Below, in pieces: positions 32,598 through 43,498 of a stretch of DNA of 64,000 bases. Location: NCBI GenBank assembly GCA_963846565.1, contig CAWJWL010000004.1, positions 1 to 64,000 of the forward strand. Reading direction: 5' to 3'. The translations under genes were made by a program, and so were the position numbers. The stretch comes from WHSW01 sp963846565 (GTDB lineage Bacteria; Actinomycetota; Thermoleophilia; Solirubrobacterales; 70-9). How positions within the stretch are numbered: the stretch's first letter is position 1; each line of letters starts with the position of its first letter. The notes beneath the pieces are model-generated. The model was not told the DNA's origin, ran no database searches, and saw nothing but the letters and a program-made list of their open reading frames with translations.

Positions 32598-34367
32598 GTG
32601 AGCGGAAGGGAGATCTCGCGCCGCCGGTTCCTGCGCGACAGCGGCGCCGCCGCGGCAGCCGCCGGCCTCTACACCACCCCGGCCTTCGCCCGCTCGCTCA
32701 AGCCGGGCGGAAAGGGCAGGCACGTCGCGGTCCTCGGCGGCGGTATGGCCGGCCTCGCGACGGCCCACGAGCTGATCGAGCGCGGCTTCAAGGTGACCGT
32801 GATCGAGCCCGCCTACCTCGGCGGCAAGGCGCGCAGCCTCTACGTGCCGAAGACCGCCGCGGGCGGGCGCCGCGGGCTCCCGGGGGAGCACGGCTTCCGC
32901 TTCTTCCCCGGCTTCTACCACCACGTCCCCAACTCGATGCGGCGGATCCCGTTCCCCGGCAACGAGAACGGCGTGTGGGACAACCTGGTCGACGCGAACG
33001 AGACCGTCTCGCCGCGCACCGAGGGTCGCGCGGACGGCACGATCTTCGGCGTCCTCCCCGATCCGCTCCAGGCGTTCAGCGTCGAGGGCCTGCGGCGCAT
33101 CCTCATGGACGGCCTCTCCGGCAACAACGTACCCCCGCACGAGCTCGCGTACTTCGTCAACCGGCTGCTCGTCTTCCTGACCAGCTCCGATGATCGGCGA
33201 TACGGCCAGTGGGAGCACGTCCCGTGGCGCGAGTTCGTCGCCGCCGAGGGCAAGTCCGAGGAGTACCGCAAGGTGATCTCGGCCGGCCTCACCCGCACCG
33301 TGGTGGCGGCGAAGGAGGCGGTCGCCTCCACTCGCACGATCGGCAACATGGGCGAGGCCTTCGTCTACACGATCCTCGGCCTGGGCAACGACGGCTCGCC
33401 GGACCGCGTCCTCAACCTGCCGACCAACGAGGCCTGGATCGACCCGTGGGTCGCCCACCTGAAGTCGCTCGGCGTCAAGTTCCGCCTCGGCCAGAAGGTG
33501 ACGGGCATCGAGATCAAGCGCGGCAAGGTGGAGGCCGTCCGCGTCCGCGATCGCCAGGGCCGCGAGCGGCTCGTCGAGTCGGATTGGTACGTCTGCGCGA
33601 TGCCGGTCGAGCGTGCGCGCAAGCTGTGGTCGAAGCAGGTGCTGCGCGAGGCGCCGGCGCTCGAGCTCACCCACGACCTCTACACGGACTGGATGGTCGG
33701 CGTTCAGTACTTCCTCCGCCGACCCGTCGACTTCATCCGGGGCCACATGACCTTCGTCGACGCCCCCTGGGCGCTCACCTGTCTCACCCAGGCCCAGTTC
33801 TGGGACAAGCGCGACTTCGCCGCCGACTACGGCGACGGCTCGGCGGTCGACTGCCTCTCGGTCGACGTCTCCGACTGGGACGCTCCCGGGATCCTCTACG
33901 GCAAGCCGGCGAAGCAGTGCAGCCCGAAGCAGGTGGCGGCGGAGGTCCTCGCCCAGATTCAGGCGCACGTGAACGACAACGGCACCGACGTGCTGCCGAG
34001 CGACGCGATCCACTCCTGGTTCATCGACCCGGGTGTGCGCTGGAACCGCAAGAAGAAGCGGAACCGAAACGCGACGCCGCTGCTCGTCAACACCGTCGGC
34101 TCTTGGGAACGCCGTCCGAAGGCCCGGATCGACATCCCCAATCTCTTCCTCGCCGGCGACTACATCCAGACCGACGTAGACCTGGCGACGATGGAGGGGG
34201 CGAACGAGTCGGGCCGCGATGCGGCCAATGCGGTCCTCGAGGCGGCGGGGTCGAACGCGACCCCGGCGGCCAAGTACAGGCTCTACGACCCGCCGGAGTT
34301 CGAGGCCGCGAAGGCGGTCGACGCCGAGCGCTTCAAGGCGGGGCAACCGAACCTCCTCGACGTGTGA
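32598..34367 (+). CDS. Tat-exported FAD-dependent phytoene-desaturase/HpnE-like oxidoreductase
   Basis: This 589-residue flavoprotein has a twin-arginine signal (ISRRRFLRDSGAAAAAAG), the FAD Rossmann motif HVAVLGGGMAGLATAHEL, the EHGFRFFPGFYHHVPNSM region typical of carotenoid desaturase and hydroxysqualene-dehydroxylase-like amine oxidases, and the C-terminal FAD motif NLFLAGDYIQTDVDLATMEG. Export of such an enzyme is unusual; it may oxidise a lipophilic substrate outside the membrane. The start is leaderless GTG 32598. It overlaps the next gene by four bases (GTGA). The substrate is unknown. Confidence 0.8.
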   Translation: MSGREISRRRFLRDSGAAAAAAGLYTTPAFARSLKPGGKGRHVAVLGGGMAGLATAHELIERGFKVTVIEPAYLGGKARSLYVPKTAAGGRRGLPGEHGFRFFPGFYHHVPNSMRRIPFPGNENGVWDNLVDANETVSPRTEGRADGTIFGVLPDPLQAFSVEGLRRILMDGLSGNNVPPHELAYFVNRLLVFLTSSDDRRYGQWEHVPWREFVAAEGKSEEYRKVISAGLTRTVVAAKEAVASTRTIGNMGEAFVYTILGLGNDGSPDRVLNLPTNEAWIDPWVAHLKSLGVKFRLGQKVTGIEIKRGKVEAVRVRDRQGRERLVESDWYVCAMPVERARKLWSKQVLREAPALELTHDLYTDWMVGVQYFLRRPVDFIRGHMTFVDAPWALTCLTQAQFWDKRDFAADYGDGSAVDCLSVDVSDWDAPGILYGKPAKQCSPKQVAAEVLAQIQAHVNDNGTDVLPSDAIHSWFIDPGVRWNRKKKRNRNATPLLVNTVGSWERRPKARIDIPNLFLAGDYIQTDVDLATMEGANESGRDAANAVLEAAGSNATPAAKYRLYDPPEFEAAKAVDAERFKAGQPNLLDV

Positions 34368-35594
34368 GCGGCGCCGACGCCGACGCGATCGTCGTCGGCT
34401 CTCGGTGCGCCGGGTCGGCCGCGGCAATCGCGCTCGCACGCGCGGGCCGCAAGGTGATCGCGCTCGATCGCGCCTCCTTCCCCTCCGACACGCTCTCGAC
34501 CCACCTCCTCTTTCCCGGCGGCGTGATCGAGCTCGCCGAGCTCGGCGCGCTCGAGCGGGTCGAGGCGCTCGGACCGCCGCGGATGCCCGAGGCGTTCATG
34601 AACGGGGCTGGGATCACTGTGCGGACGCCGTACACGCCCAAGGACGGCATCGACTACGCGCTCTGCGTCCGCCGCCCGGGGCTCGACGCGGCGCTGGTGG
34701 AGACGGCGCGCGAGGCGGGCGCCGACGTCCGCGAGGGTGTCCGGGTCACCGGCCTCGTCCGGGACGGTGAGCGCGTCGTCGGAGTCGAGACCGACGCGGG
34801 GGAGCTGCGCGCGCCACTCGTCGTCGGGGCCGACGGCCGGCGCTCCGGCGTCGCCGGGGAGGTCGGCGCGACGAAGCCGCGGCGCTCGAATCAGAATGGC
34901 CGCGCCTGCTTCTTCACCTACTTCGAGGATGCGGCCGCCGGCTGGCGCGGCGTCGCCGCCCAGTGGCGCGCGGGGGCCGAGCTCGGAACGGCGTTTCCCT
35001 GCGACGGCGGGCTGGTGCTCGTGCTGTTGATGCCGCCGGTCGAGCGGACCGAGGAGTTCCGCGCCGATCCCCAAGCCGCCTACGAGCGCACCCTTGCGCT
35101 CCTGCCCGGCCTCGGCGAGCGGCTCACCGGCTCGACCCAGGCGGCCAAGGTCCGCGGCACCGCCGATCTGCCGTCCTACTTTCGCCGCTCGAGCGGACCC
35201 GGCTGGGCGCTCGCCGGCGACGCCGGTCACTTCAAGGACCCGGTGACCGCGCAGGGCATCCGCGATGCGATGCGCTTCGGGCGCCTGCTGGGCGAGGCAG
35301 CGGCCCCGCACCTCGGTGGCGAATCGGCGGCGCTCGACCGTGCGCTGCGCAGCTGGGAGCGCCGCCGCGACCGCGAGTGCAGGCAGGTCTATCGCTGGAC
35401 GAACAGGCTCGCCCGCGCCGAGCCGATGAGCGCGTTCGAGGTCGAGCTCTACCGCGAGGGCGCGGCCGACCCGGTGTTCGCCCGCCAGATGACCGACGTG
35501 TTCGCCCGCACGCGTGAGCCGCGCGAAGTGATGCCTCCCGCGCGCCTGCTCAAGCTCGCCGGGCGCACCCTGCTTAGCCGGGTACGATCGCGCG

Positions 35595-37084
<1,490 letters not shown>

Positions 37085-37100
37085 GCCGCGGTTTACGGGC

Positions 37101-37283
37101 CTAGGCGTGCTTTTCGAGTCGGGCGGCGACGATCGCGATCGTTTCCTCGATCCCAAGGCGGGCGCGGGCGATCGCGGCGGCGGCCTCGCCGCCCGCCACG
37201 ACCTCCTCGAGCGCCGCCTCGAGCTGCAGGTCGACGGCGGCGAGCGAGTTGCGCAGTTCATGCGCGAGCGGCCTCTCGTTCAC
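37101..37283 (-). CDS. 60-residue H-box helical protein coupled to a response regulator
   Basis: GTG 37283 overlaps the response-regulator stop by four bases (GTGA), so the two are translationally coupled. The protein starts MNERPLAHELRNSLAAVDLQ and continues as an amphipathic helix (LEAALEEVV, then ARARLGIEETIAIVAARLEK). HELRNSLAA is close to the H-box of histidine kinases (HExxxPL type), but no catalytic ATPase domain follows; the gene ends at 37101. It could be a stand-alone phosphoacceptor, a dimerising phosphatase-like helper, or the relic of a deleted kinase. Confidence 0.55.
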   Translation of the reverse strand: MNERPLAHELRNSLAAVDLQLEAALEEVVAGGEAAAAIARARLGIEETIAIVAARLEKHA

Positions 37284-37924
37284 TGGACCAGCCCGCGGCG
37301 CATGCCCTCGGCGACGGCGGCGCCGCGCTCGGAGACGCCGAGCTTCTCGTACAGCGTCGACGTATGGGTCTTCACCGTCGCCGCACTCAGGTGCAGGCGC
37401 CCGGCGATCTCCCGCGCCGAGAGGCCCTCCGCGATCCCGGTCAAGACCTCCTGCTCGCGTTCGGTGAGCCGGATGCGGGAATCGTTCGAGGCCCGCTCGC
37501 GGATCCCGGCTGCGAGGCCCGACTGGACCTCCGGCGCGATCACGGTCTCACCGCGGGCCACGGCGGCGATCGCGTCACAGACCTGCTCCCCACGGGAGCC
37601 CTTGAGGAGGAAACCCTTGGCGCCGCCGGCGAGCGCGTCGTAGGCCGCCTCCGAGCCGCGACTGCCGCTGAGAAAGAGCACCTCGCACCCGGAGCCGCGG
37701 CGGCGCAGCGCGGCGAGCACGCTCATCCCGTCGAGCTTCGGCATCTCGATGTCGAGGACGGCGACGTCGGGAGCGAGCGACTCGATCAGCTCCAGGCCCT
37801 CCTCCCCCTCCGCGGCCTCCCCGATGAGGTCGAGGTCCGGGCGCGCCTTGATTGCCCGCGTCACACCGTCCCGGTACAGCGGGTGGTCGTCGACGACTAT
37901 CACGCGTACTCCCTGGCGCGGCAC
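37280..37924 (-). CDS. NarL/FixJ-family response regulator 1
   Basis: This 214-residue protein has an N-terminal receiver domain with acidic pair VVDDHPLYRDG, phospho-acceptor Asp in VAVLDIEMPKLDG (about residue 59) and Lys in AKGFLLKGS, and a C-terminal LuxR helix-turn-helix (LTEREQEVLTGIAEGLSARE, IAGRLHLSAATVKTHTSTLY). The start is GTG 37924, nine bases after a TAGACT -10 box (37939-37934). It has no full kinase next to it, only the H-box protein. It is a paralogue of the regulator at 40728. Confidence 0.88.
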   Translation of the reverse strand: MPRQGVRVIVVDDHPLYRDGVTRAIKARPDLDLIGEAAEGEEGLELIESLAPDVAVLDIEMPKLDGMSVLAALRRRGSGCEVLFLSGSRGSEAAYDALAGGAKGFLLKGSRGEQVCDAIAAVARGETVIAPEVQSGLAAGIRERASNDSRIRLTEREQEVLTGIAEGLSAREIAGRLHLSAATVKTHTSTLYEKLGVSERGAAVAEGMRRGLVQ

Positions 37925-38222
37925 TTGCGCGGGAGTCTATGGGTCGAGGAGGGACGCCACGGCGCCGGCCGCAGGCAGAAAGCGACGCGCGCCCCTCCCC
38001 CGAGGAGGGCGCACGTCGTTCTTCAGATCCCGAGGGTGCGACCCCCCATCGCGATTCGGGTTTGAAGCTTTCCTGCCGACACCGGGGACCCGTTGGCTGG
38101 GTCGTTCCTGGCACCGGGAATATTCACTGAGACGACACGCGAAGTCATCGGCGGACCGCCTGAATCCGAGGGTGAATCGGAGCCAGCCGATCACCCGAGC
38201 GGCGCTCATACGATCGGCTCAG

Positions 38223-38306
38223 TACCGGGGGAGGGACTCGAACCCTCAAGCCCTCGCGGGCAGCCGGGCTTAAACCGGCCGTGTATGCCAATTCCACCAC
38301 CCCGGT
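38223..38306 (-). tRNA. tRNA-Leu(UAA)
   Basis: An 84-base class II tRNA. Acceptor stem ACCGGGG pairs with CCCCGGT, discriminator A is at 38223, and no CCA is encoded. The D-arm region is GTGGAATTGGCATACAC, the anticodon stem GCCGG/CCGGC has loop TTTAAGC (anticodon TAA), the long variable arm is TGCCCGCGAGGGC, and the T-arm is GAGGGTTCGAGTCCCTC. The flanks, 37925-38222 and 38307-38436, hold no gene that I can support. Confidence 0.95.
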
Positions 38307-38436
38307 GGGCAGGCGAACCGTACCGCGAGCCCGCGCCTTCATCGCGGCTTGAGATTCGCCTGCAACTCTGCCGTTGGTAGCGCAACCTGGCCCCTGTTAC
38401 GGTGTTTCATCAGGCACGGCGCGCGCTGCTGCCGTT

Positions 38437-40022
38437 ATGGAAGCTTCTGCTCTCACACATGCCAGTCGGGGTGGCCTTCTAGGCCGACGCTCGCCACTTC
38501 TCCGCCTGCAGGGCGATGAGCGTCTCGTCGCGATGATCCGCGACCACAACGAGAACGCCTTCGAGGTCCTCGTCGATCGCTACCACTCGCGCCTCCTGGC
38601 CTTCTGCCGTCACATGCTGCGTTCGAACGAGGACGCGGAGGACGTGCTCCAGGAGGTCTTCGTCAAGGCGCACGCGGCGATGCTCGCCGACGAGCGGCCG
38701 ATCAACGCCCGTCCGTGGCTTTATCGCATCGCCCGCAACCGCTGTCTCAACCACCTTCGCCGACCCGTTCCGGAGGGTCAGGACTCGATGGACGTGATGC
38801 CCGCCGAGGGCGGCGTGACCACCGCCGAGCGAGTCCAGAAGCGCGAGGACTTTCGCGCCCTGATCGTCGACGTCGGCGACCTTCCCGAGACGCAGCGCAC
38901 GGCGCTCCTCCTACGCGAGCTCGATGCCCTCTCCTACGAGGAGATCGCCGCCGCGATGGACACCACGGTCCCGGCGGTCAAGTCGCTGCTCGTCCGGGCG
39001 CGGATGTCGCTCGCCGAGGCGAGCCAGTCGCGTCACCTGACCTGCGGCGAGGTCCGGCTCGAGCTCGCCGAGGCTGCCGAGGGCCTGCGCAAGGCGTCGG
39101 GCCCGGTCCGTCACCACATCAAGCGCTGCGAGCAGTGCGAGGAGTACCGCGGGGAGCTCCGTCAGAGCTCGAAGGCGCTCGCCTCACTCGCCCCGCTCGG
39201 CCCGATCGCGATTTTCTACGAGCTCATCATCGGCAAGGTCTCTGCCCTGTTCGGCGGCGGCAGCGCCGCGGGCGGCGGCGCAGCCACCGGCGGCGTTGCC
39301 GGCAGCTCGGCCGTCGGCGGAGTCGCGGCTGCGGGCGCCGGAGCCGGGGGATCGGCTGCGGCAGGCGCAGGCGCGGCGGCGGCCGGAATGGCCGGCGGCG
39401 GTGCTGCGCTCGGTGGCGCGGCGGCGGTCGGCGCGGGCAGCATCGGCGGCGCCCTCGGCGCGAAGGCGGCGGCAACGGCAGCGACCGCGGCCCTGCTCAC
39501 CGCCGGCGCGGTCGAGGTTCAGAAGACTTCATCCACCGACGTCGCCCCCGTGGCGACGCCGGCGCCCAAGGTGGAGCGGGTGGCTGTCGCGCCCATCCAC
39601 GGCAGCACCGGCACCGTCGAGATCGACCACCAGCAGGTGCGCGTCGTCGCCGACACCGAGCCGGCGACCAAGGTCCCGGCCGAGCAAGCGCCGGCGACGG
39701 CCCCCCGGTCGAGGCGGAGGCGCCCGCAGCGACCCCGGCTCCGGCCGAGGCGGTGGCACCCCCGATTCAGGAGACGATCGAGGACGCCGCCGTGACCGGC
39801 CCCGCCACCGGCGGCGAGGGCAAGGCCGGCAACGAAGTGATTTCCGCCACGGACACCGCGGCCACGGTCGCGGTCGGCACGGCCCTGCCGACCGCCGGCG
39901 GCCCGGGCGCACCGCCCGCTCCGCCGGCCCCCGTCGTACCCGGCCCGCCGGCCCCGACGCCCGTACCGCCGGTCGTGGGCAGCCCGGGGGCCCCGGTGCC
40001 GGCTCCCGGCGCGACTCCGTAG
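38437..40022 (+). pseudogene. ECF-type RNA polymerase sigma factor fused to zinc-finger anti-sigma-like and Gly/Ala/Pro-rich C-terminal part, one frameshift
   Basis: Region 2 (AFEVLVDRYHSRLLAFCRHM, EDAEDVLQEVFVKAH) and region 4 (LPETQRTALLLRELDALSYE, EIAAAMDTTVPAVKSLLVRA) give an ECF sigma factor of about 190 residues. It is followed by a ZAS-like HIKRCEQCEEY motif (about residue 227), a hydrophobic Gly/Ala-rich stretch (about 265-350) that could cross the membrane, and a long Pro-rich tail ending PVPAPGATP. A missing C in the C-run near 39700-39706 shifts the frame; restored length is 528 residues. ATG 38437 lies downstream of TTGGTA-17-TTACGG (38374-38402). It may be a self-inhibited membrane-held sigma factor. 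Confidence 0.8.
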
Positions 40023-40041
40023 CGCCCGAAGCTCCCGCGGC

Positions 40042-40731
40042 CTAGTCGCCGCCGCCGGACGCCGGCAGGCTCGCGGTCGCGACCGTCCCCGCGCCGGAGC
40101 TCTCCAGGACGAAGGATCCGCCCGCGTAGATGAGCCGCTGGCTCAATGACGCGAGGCCGATGTGTCCCTCTTCGAGCGCCCGCTCGCGCCGCCCGGCCTC
40201 GAACCCGCTGCCGTCGTCGCCAACCTCGAGCGCGACCGAGTCGCCGTCGCGGCGCACGGTCACCGCGACCCGCTGGGCGCCGGCGTGGCGGGCCGCATTG
40301 GTGAGCAGCTCGCGGGCGGCCGCGAGGAGGAGCTCATCGTCGACGCCGAGGGCCTCCGGCTCCAGCGCGATCTCGACCTCGAAGCCACCCTGGCGGGCGG
40401 CTTGGCGGGCGACCGCGCCGAGCGCCTGCTCGAAACCACCCTGCTCGAGGGTCACCGGGTGAAGCGCCATCGTCGCCTCGCGCAGGCGCCCGATCGTTGC
40501 CTCGACCACCTCATGGGCGCGCATCACCTGCGCCCTTCCCGGGGCTGCCTCGATCAGCTCCTGGTTCGCCGCGAGGAGCGACTGCAGGGAATCGTCGTGG
40601 ATCTCCTGCGCAATCCGCCGGCGGGCGTGATCCTCGGCCTGCATCACGTGGGCGATCAGGCGCCGAGCCTCATTCAACTCGGCTTCGAGCTCCCGGATCC
40701 GGGCCCGGAGCTCCTCGACGTCGTCCGTCAC
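40042..40731 (-). CDS. Soluble HisKA_3-type sensor histidine kinase
   Basis: This 229-residue kinase has no membrane segment. A coiled coil (VEELRARIRELEAELNEARR) leads to the HisKA_3 dimerisation helix with phospho-acceptor His in RRRIAQEIHDDSLQSLLA (about residue 46), then the HATPase domain: N-box ELLTNAARHAG, G1 VGDDGSGFEAG and G2 GHIGLASLSQRL. The start overlaps the stop of the response-regulator gene upstream (40728-40731), so kinase and regulator form a cognate pair. The signal is probably cytosolic or delivered by a partner protein. Confidence 0.88.
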   Translation of the reverse strand: MTDDVEELRARIRELEAELNEARRLIAHVMQAEDHARRRIAQEIHDDSLQSLLAANQELIEAAPGRAQVMRAHEVVEATIGRLREATMALHPVTLEQGGFEQALGAVARQAARQGGFEVEIALEPEALGVDDELLLAAARELLTNAARHAGAQRVAVTVRRDGDSVALEVGDDGSGFEAGRRERALEEGHIGLASLSQRLIYAGGSFVLESSGAGTVATASLPASGGGD

Positions 40732-41369
40732 TCGAGCAGGCCGCGGCGCATCGCCTCCGCCACCGCGGCGGCGCGGTCGGAGACGCCGAGCTTCTCGTAG
40801 AGCGTGTGCAGGTGGCTCTTCACCGTCGTCGTCGAGAGATGGATCTGCTTGCCGATCGCCGGCGCCGAGAGGCCATCGGCGATGAGGCGCAGCACCTCGG
40901 CTTCGCGATCCGTCAGCTTCGGCGGCCCGCCGGAGCGCTCGCGCTCCTGGATCTCCTGAGCAAGCTGAGCCTGGACCTCGGGCGCGTACGCGGTGCCACC
41001 GCCGGCGATCGTCACCAGCGCCTCGCAGATCTCCTGGCGCGAGGACTCCTTCGAGAGGTAGCCCTTGGCGCCGGCGGCAACAGCTTTGTAGGCGAGCTCC
41101 GGCTCCATGAAGGCGGAGAGGAAGAGGACCTCGGTCTCGAGTCCGTCGCGGCGCATCGCGCTCAGGACCTGGGTCCCGTCGAGCTGCGGCATGCGGATGT
41201 CGAGGATCGCCACACGCGGGCGGAGCTCGCCCAGGCGGTCGAGTGCCTCGCGGCCGTCGGCGGCCTCGGCGACCAGCTCGAGCTCGGCACGATCGTTGAT
41301 CGCACGGACGATCCCCTCGCGATAGATCGGATGGTCGTCGGCGACGAGGACGGTGACGCCGTCAGTCAT
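40728..41369 (-). CDS. NarL/FixJ-family response regulator 2
   Basis: This 213-residue protein has receiver acids LVADDHPIYREG, phospho-Asp in VAILDIRMPQLDG and Lys in AKGYLSKES, with a C-terminal LuxR helix-turn-helix (LTDREAEVLRLIADGLSAPA, IGKQIHLSTTTVKSHLHTLY). ATG 41369 is chosen over in-frame upstream codons because a TAGACT -10 box lies eight bases upstream (41383-41378), the same box as in front of regulator 1. It is in an operon with the kinase. Confidence 0.88.
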   Translation of the reverse strand: MTDGVTVLVADDHPIYREGIVRAINDRAELELVAEAADGREALDRLGELRPRVAILDIRMPQLDGTQVLSAMRRDGLETEVLFLSAFMEPELAYKAVAAGAKGYLSKESSRQEICEALVTIAGGGTAYAPEVQAQLAQEIQERERSGGPPKLTDREAEVLRLIADGLSAPAIGKQIHLSTTTVKSHLHTLYEKLGVSDRAAAVAEAMRRGLLE

Positions 41370-41711
41370 GAGCGGGGAGTCTAAGAGGGGACGCTCCCAG
41401 TGCCTCAGTCCGAGGCCTTCCATGACCGCGGACTGAGACATCTGGAAACGGGTCGGGCACCGGTGGGGCCGGCGCCCGGAACGTCGGAGGGAGTTTCTTG
41501 AGCCTCACGCCTCGCCTGGGTGGCATCCTTACCCGTACCGGTCGAAACGCATCTGAGACCCTCTCAAGCTCCCGCGACGTGGGGGGTTAGGGGGTCAAGT
41601 AAGCATGCTGGTTTCGAGACTCCCGTACCAGGTCCGACCGGCCGGTTTTGCGACCAATCTGCTCTCCCTCGATCGGAGGGGGATTGTCTGGTCCGATCGG
41701 ACCGAGCCGCC
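41370..41711. other. 342-base gap with hairpins, no gene
   Basis: Contents are a hairpin CTCAGTCC/GGACTGAG (41404-41437), a G-rich stretch with TTAGGGGGTCAAGTAAGCAT near 41587, a stem CCCTC/GAGGG (41666-41680) and a perfect palindrome GGTCCGATCGGACC (41690-41703) just after the R2-like gene, which probably acts in its termination. No supported protein or RNA gene. Confidence 0.5.
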
Positions 41712-42635
41712 CTAGGTGAGCCCGATCGCCTTCAGCCGGCGGGTCAGGCACTGGGTCGCGAAGGCGTTGGTCTCCCGCATCGAGACGCCGGCGGGGCCCG
41801 GCTCGTCGTCGTCTTCCGGGGCGAACGGCGGCCGCAGGACGCCCTCGGCGACGGGCAGCGACTCGACCAGGGTGCGCTGGATCGCGGCGCGATAGCGCTC
41901 GTCCTCGGCGGCCATGTCGCTGAGGAACTTGGCGCCGAAGGCGACGTGGCGGTGCTCGTCGCGGGCGACGTTGCCGAAGCCCTCGACGAACCCGGGCAGC
42001 GTCCCCTCCCGCTCGTTGTAGCCGATGATGAAGTGCTGGCCGGTGAGCGCCAGAACTCCCTCGATGACCATGTGGTAGAGCGTGATCGCCTCCACCAGGA
42101 CCATCGTGTCCTCGGGCTCTGAGGCAAGCCGGTCGACCTTGCCCTTGAGCATCACATCGAAGAGCTCGCCGAACTGCGGGGTGGTGTTCTCGTGCACGCG
42201 CGCGAGGCGCGCCGCCAGATCCTCGCCCTCGCCGAGGACGCCGACCTCGTCGTAGAAGCGGTTGAAGAAGCGCACGTGGCGAGCTTCGTCGGCGATCTGG
42301 GTCGAGAGGAAGATCCGCATCTCCTCGGTCGGCGCTGCACGCATGATCGGCCCGAGCTCGTCGGTGACCCGTTGCTCTCCGAGGAAGAACGCCGAGAGGC
42401 CGTAGAGCCGCTGGTAGCGCTCCTCCCGGTCGAACCGCTGGTTCCAGTCGACCCGGTCCTCGGTGAAGTCGATGTCCTGGGTCGCCCACTGCTGACGTTC
42501 CCAGAGGTCGTACAGCTCGTCGTAGCCGAGCAGCTCGAACGGCGTCCCGTTGTCGCCGCGGAGCGCCGGGTCGCCGGTGGCGAGGAAGTCCTCGCGCGCC
42601 GCGATCGAGCTCAGCGTCTGCGTTCCGGCCTCCAA
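41712..42635 (-). CDS. R2-like ferritin-fold di-metal oxidase (R2lox/NrdB-like)
   Basis: This 307-residue helical protein carries the carboxylate/histidine pattern of ribonucleotide-reductase R2 and R2-like ligand-binding oxidases: Glu in PTEEMRIFLSTQIADEARHV (E...ExxRH), Glu in AITLYHMVIEGVLALTGQHF and ARDEHRHVAFGAKFL. No nrdA is nearby, so the R2lox type, a Mn/Fe oxidase acting on a bound lipid-like ligand, is the better guess, but NrdB function is not excluded. The start is TTG 42635, exactly seven bases after a TAGGAT -10 box (42648-42643). Palindromic terminators follow the stop. Confidence 0.75.
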   Translation of the reverse strand: MEAGTQTLSSIAAREDFLATGDPALRGDNGTPFELLGYDELYDLWERQQWATQDIDFTEDRVDWNQRFDREERYQRLYGLSAFFLGEQRVTDELGPIMRAAPTEEMRIFLSTQIADEARHVRFFNRFYDEVGVLGEGEDLAARLARVHENTTPQFGELFDVMLKGKVDRLASEPEDTMVLVEAITLYHMVIEGVLALTGQHFIIGYNEREGTLPGFVEGFGNVARDEHRHVAFGAKFLSDMAAEDERYRAAIQRTLVESLPVAEGVLRPPFAPEDDDEPGPAGVSMRETNAFATQCLTRRLKAIGLT

Positions 42636-42718
42636 GTGGACAATCCTATCGGCGGGCCGAAGTGCGGCTAATGAGGGCTGGACCCCATGCCGATATAGGG
42701 GGCATCTTGCGAGGAACG

Positions 42719-42925
42719 ATGGCGATGGCCGAAGAGCGCATTCACGAGATCGCACACGGACTGGTCCGCTACGACGTCTCGCGCAAGCGCCTCTGGGTCG
42801 GCGGGCAGCGGCTCCACCACGGTCTCACCGGAGCGATCCTCGCCGGCGCTGGGATGGCGCTGATGATCCACGACCGCCACGACCGCTCGATCTGGTTCGC
42901 GCGCGGTCACCAGCACCAGCCGTAG
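42719..42925 (+). CDS. Small unknown protein, 68 residues
   Basis: I do not recognise a family. It contains HEIAHGLVRYDVSRKRLWVG, a short hydrophobic patch (HGLTGAILAGAGMALMIHDR) that may associate with the membrane, and a His-rich end. GAGGAA precedes ATG 42719. It is divergent from the R2-like oxidase. Confidence 0.5.
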   Translation: MAMAEERIHEIAHGLVRYDVSRKRLWVGGQRLHHGLTGAILAGAGMALMIHDRHDRSIWFARGHQHQP

Positions 42926-43030
42926 CGGTCCGGCCCCGGGCGCTACTCCCAGGTCCAGGCGCCCGCTATCTCCTCGATGGCGCCGTCCGCGCCAGCGACG
43001 CGGCGATCGCCCGGGGTTGCCAGCGGGCGC

Positions 43031-43357
43031 TCAGCCCTCATCCGCGGCGCCCTCGAGTTGCTCATGGAGCGCCCAGCCGACCGCGACGCCGACCAGCATC
43101 CCGATCCTCGCCTCCTCGGCCAGCAGCGTGCTCAGCGCCCTCGCGCGCCCTTCCTCGGACTCGATCGCGAGCGCCTTGCGGAGCTCCGCCTCGTGGCCCT
43201 CGGAGAACCAGCCGCCCGCCTCGAGGGCCTGACCGAGGATCCGCTGCAGCTTCGGCGCAGCCACCGTGACCGCCGCCTCCGCCTCCCGAAACCGCTCCGG
43301 ATCGGAGAGCGCCTCGACGGCGGCGTCGAGCTCGGCGTCCGAGTAGGGCGTCGGCAC
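43031..43357 (-). CDS. Unknown 108-residue acidic helical protein
   Basis: The family is not recognised. It is a mostly helical, acidic protein (DAELDAAVEALSDPERFREA, KLQRILGQALEAGGWFSEGH) with a short hydrophobic segment (ARIGMLVGVAVGWALHEQL) near the end. GTG 43357 lies seven bases after a TATCGT -10 box (43370-43365), which supports a real leaderless gene. No functional link to its neighbours is visible. Confidence 0.6.
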   Translation of the reverse strand: MPTPYSDAELDAAVEALSDPERFREAEAAVTVAAPKLQRILGQALEAGGWFSEGHEAELRKALAIESEEGRARALSTLLAEEARIGMLVGVAVGWALHEQLEGAADEG

Positions 43358-43498
43358 CCGGAGGACGATAGGCGATCCGCCAACCCGCTCAGGGGTTGAC
43401 AGCGCCGCTCGATGTGACAGATTGAGCGAAGCGGGGGATCGCGCGGTCCAGGGGGAGCGAGAAGGGGCCCTTTGGGCCTCAGCCCGTTCCTCCTGCCT

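Noticed and set aside
38374..38436. Upstream in-frame start (TTG 38374) for the sigma factor
   Set aside because: TTG 38374 lies inside the putative -35 box, and ATG 38437 begins the plausible protein.
41587..41625. A third copy of the 47-bp repeat flanking the AbiEi-DUF559 gene
   Set aside because: Only short stretches (TTAGGGG, CGAGAC) match and the order differs, so it is not counted as a copy.
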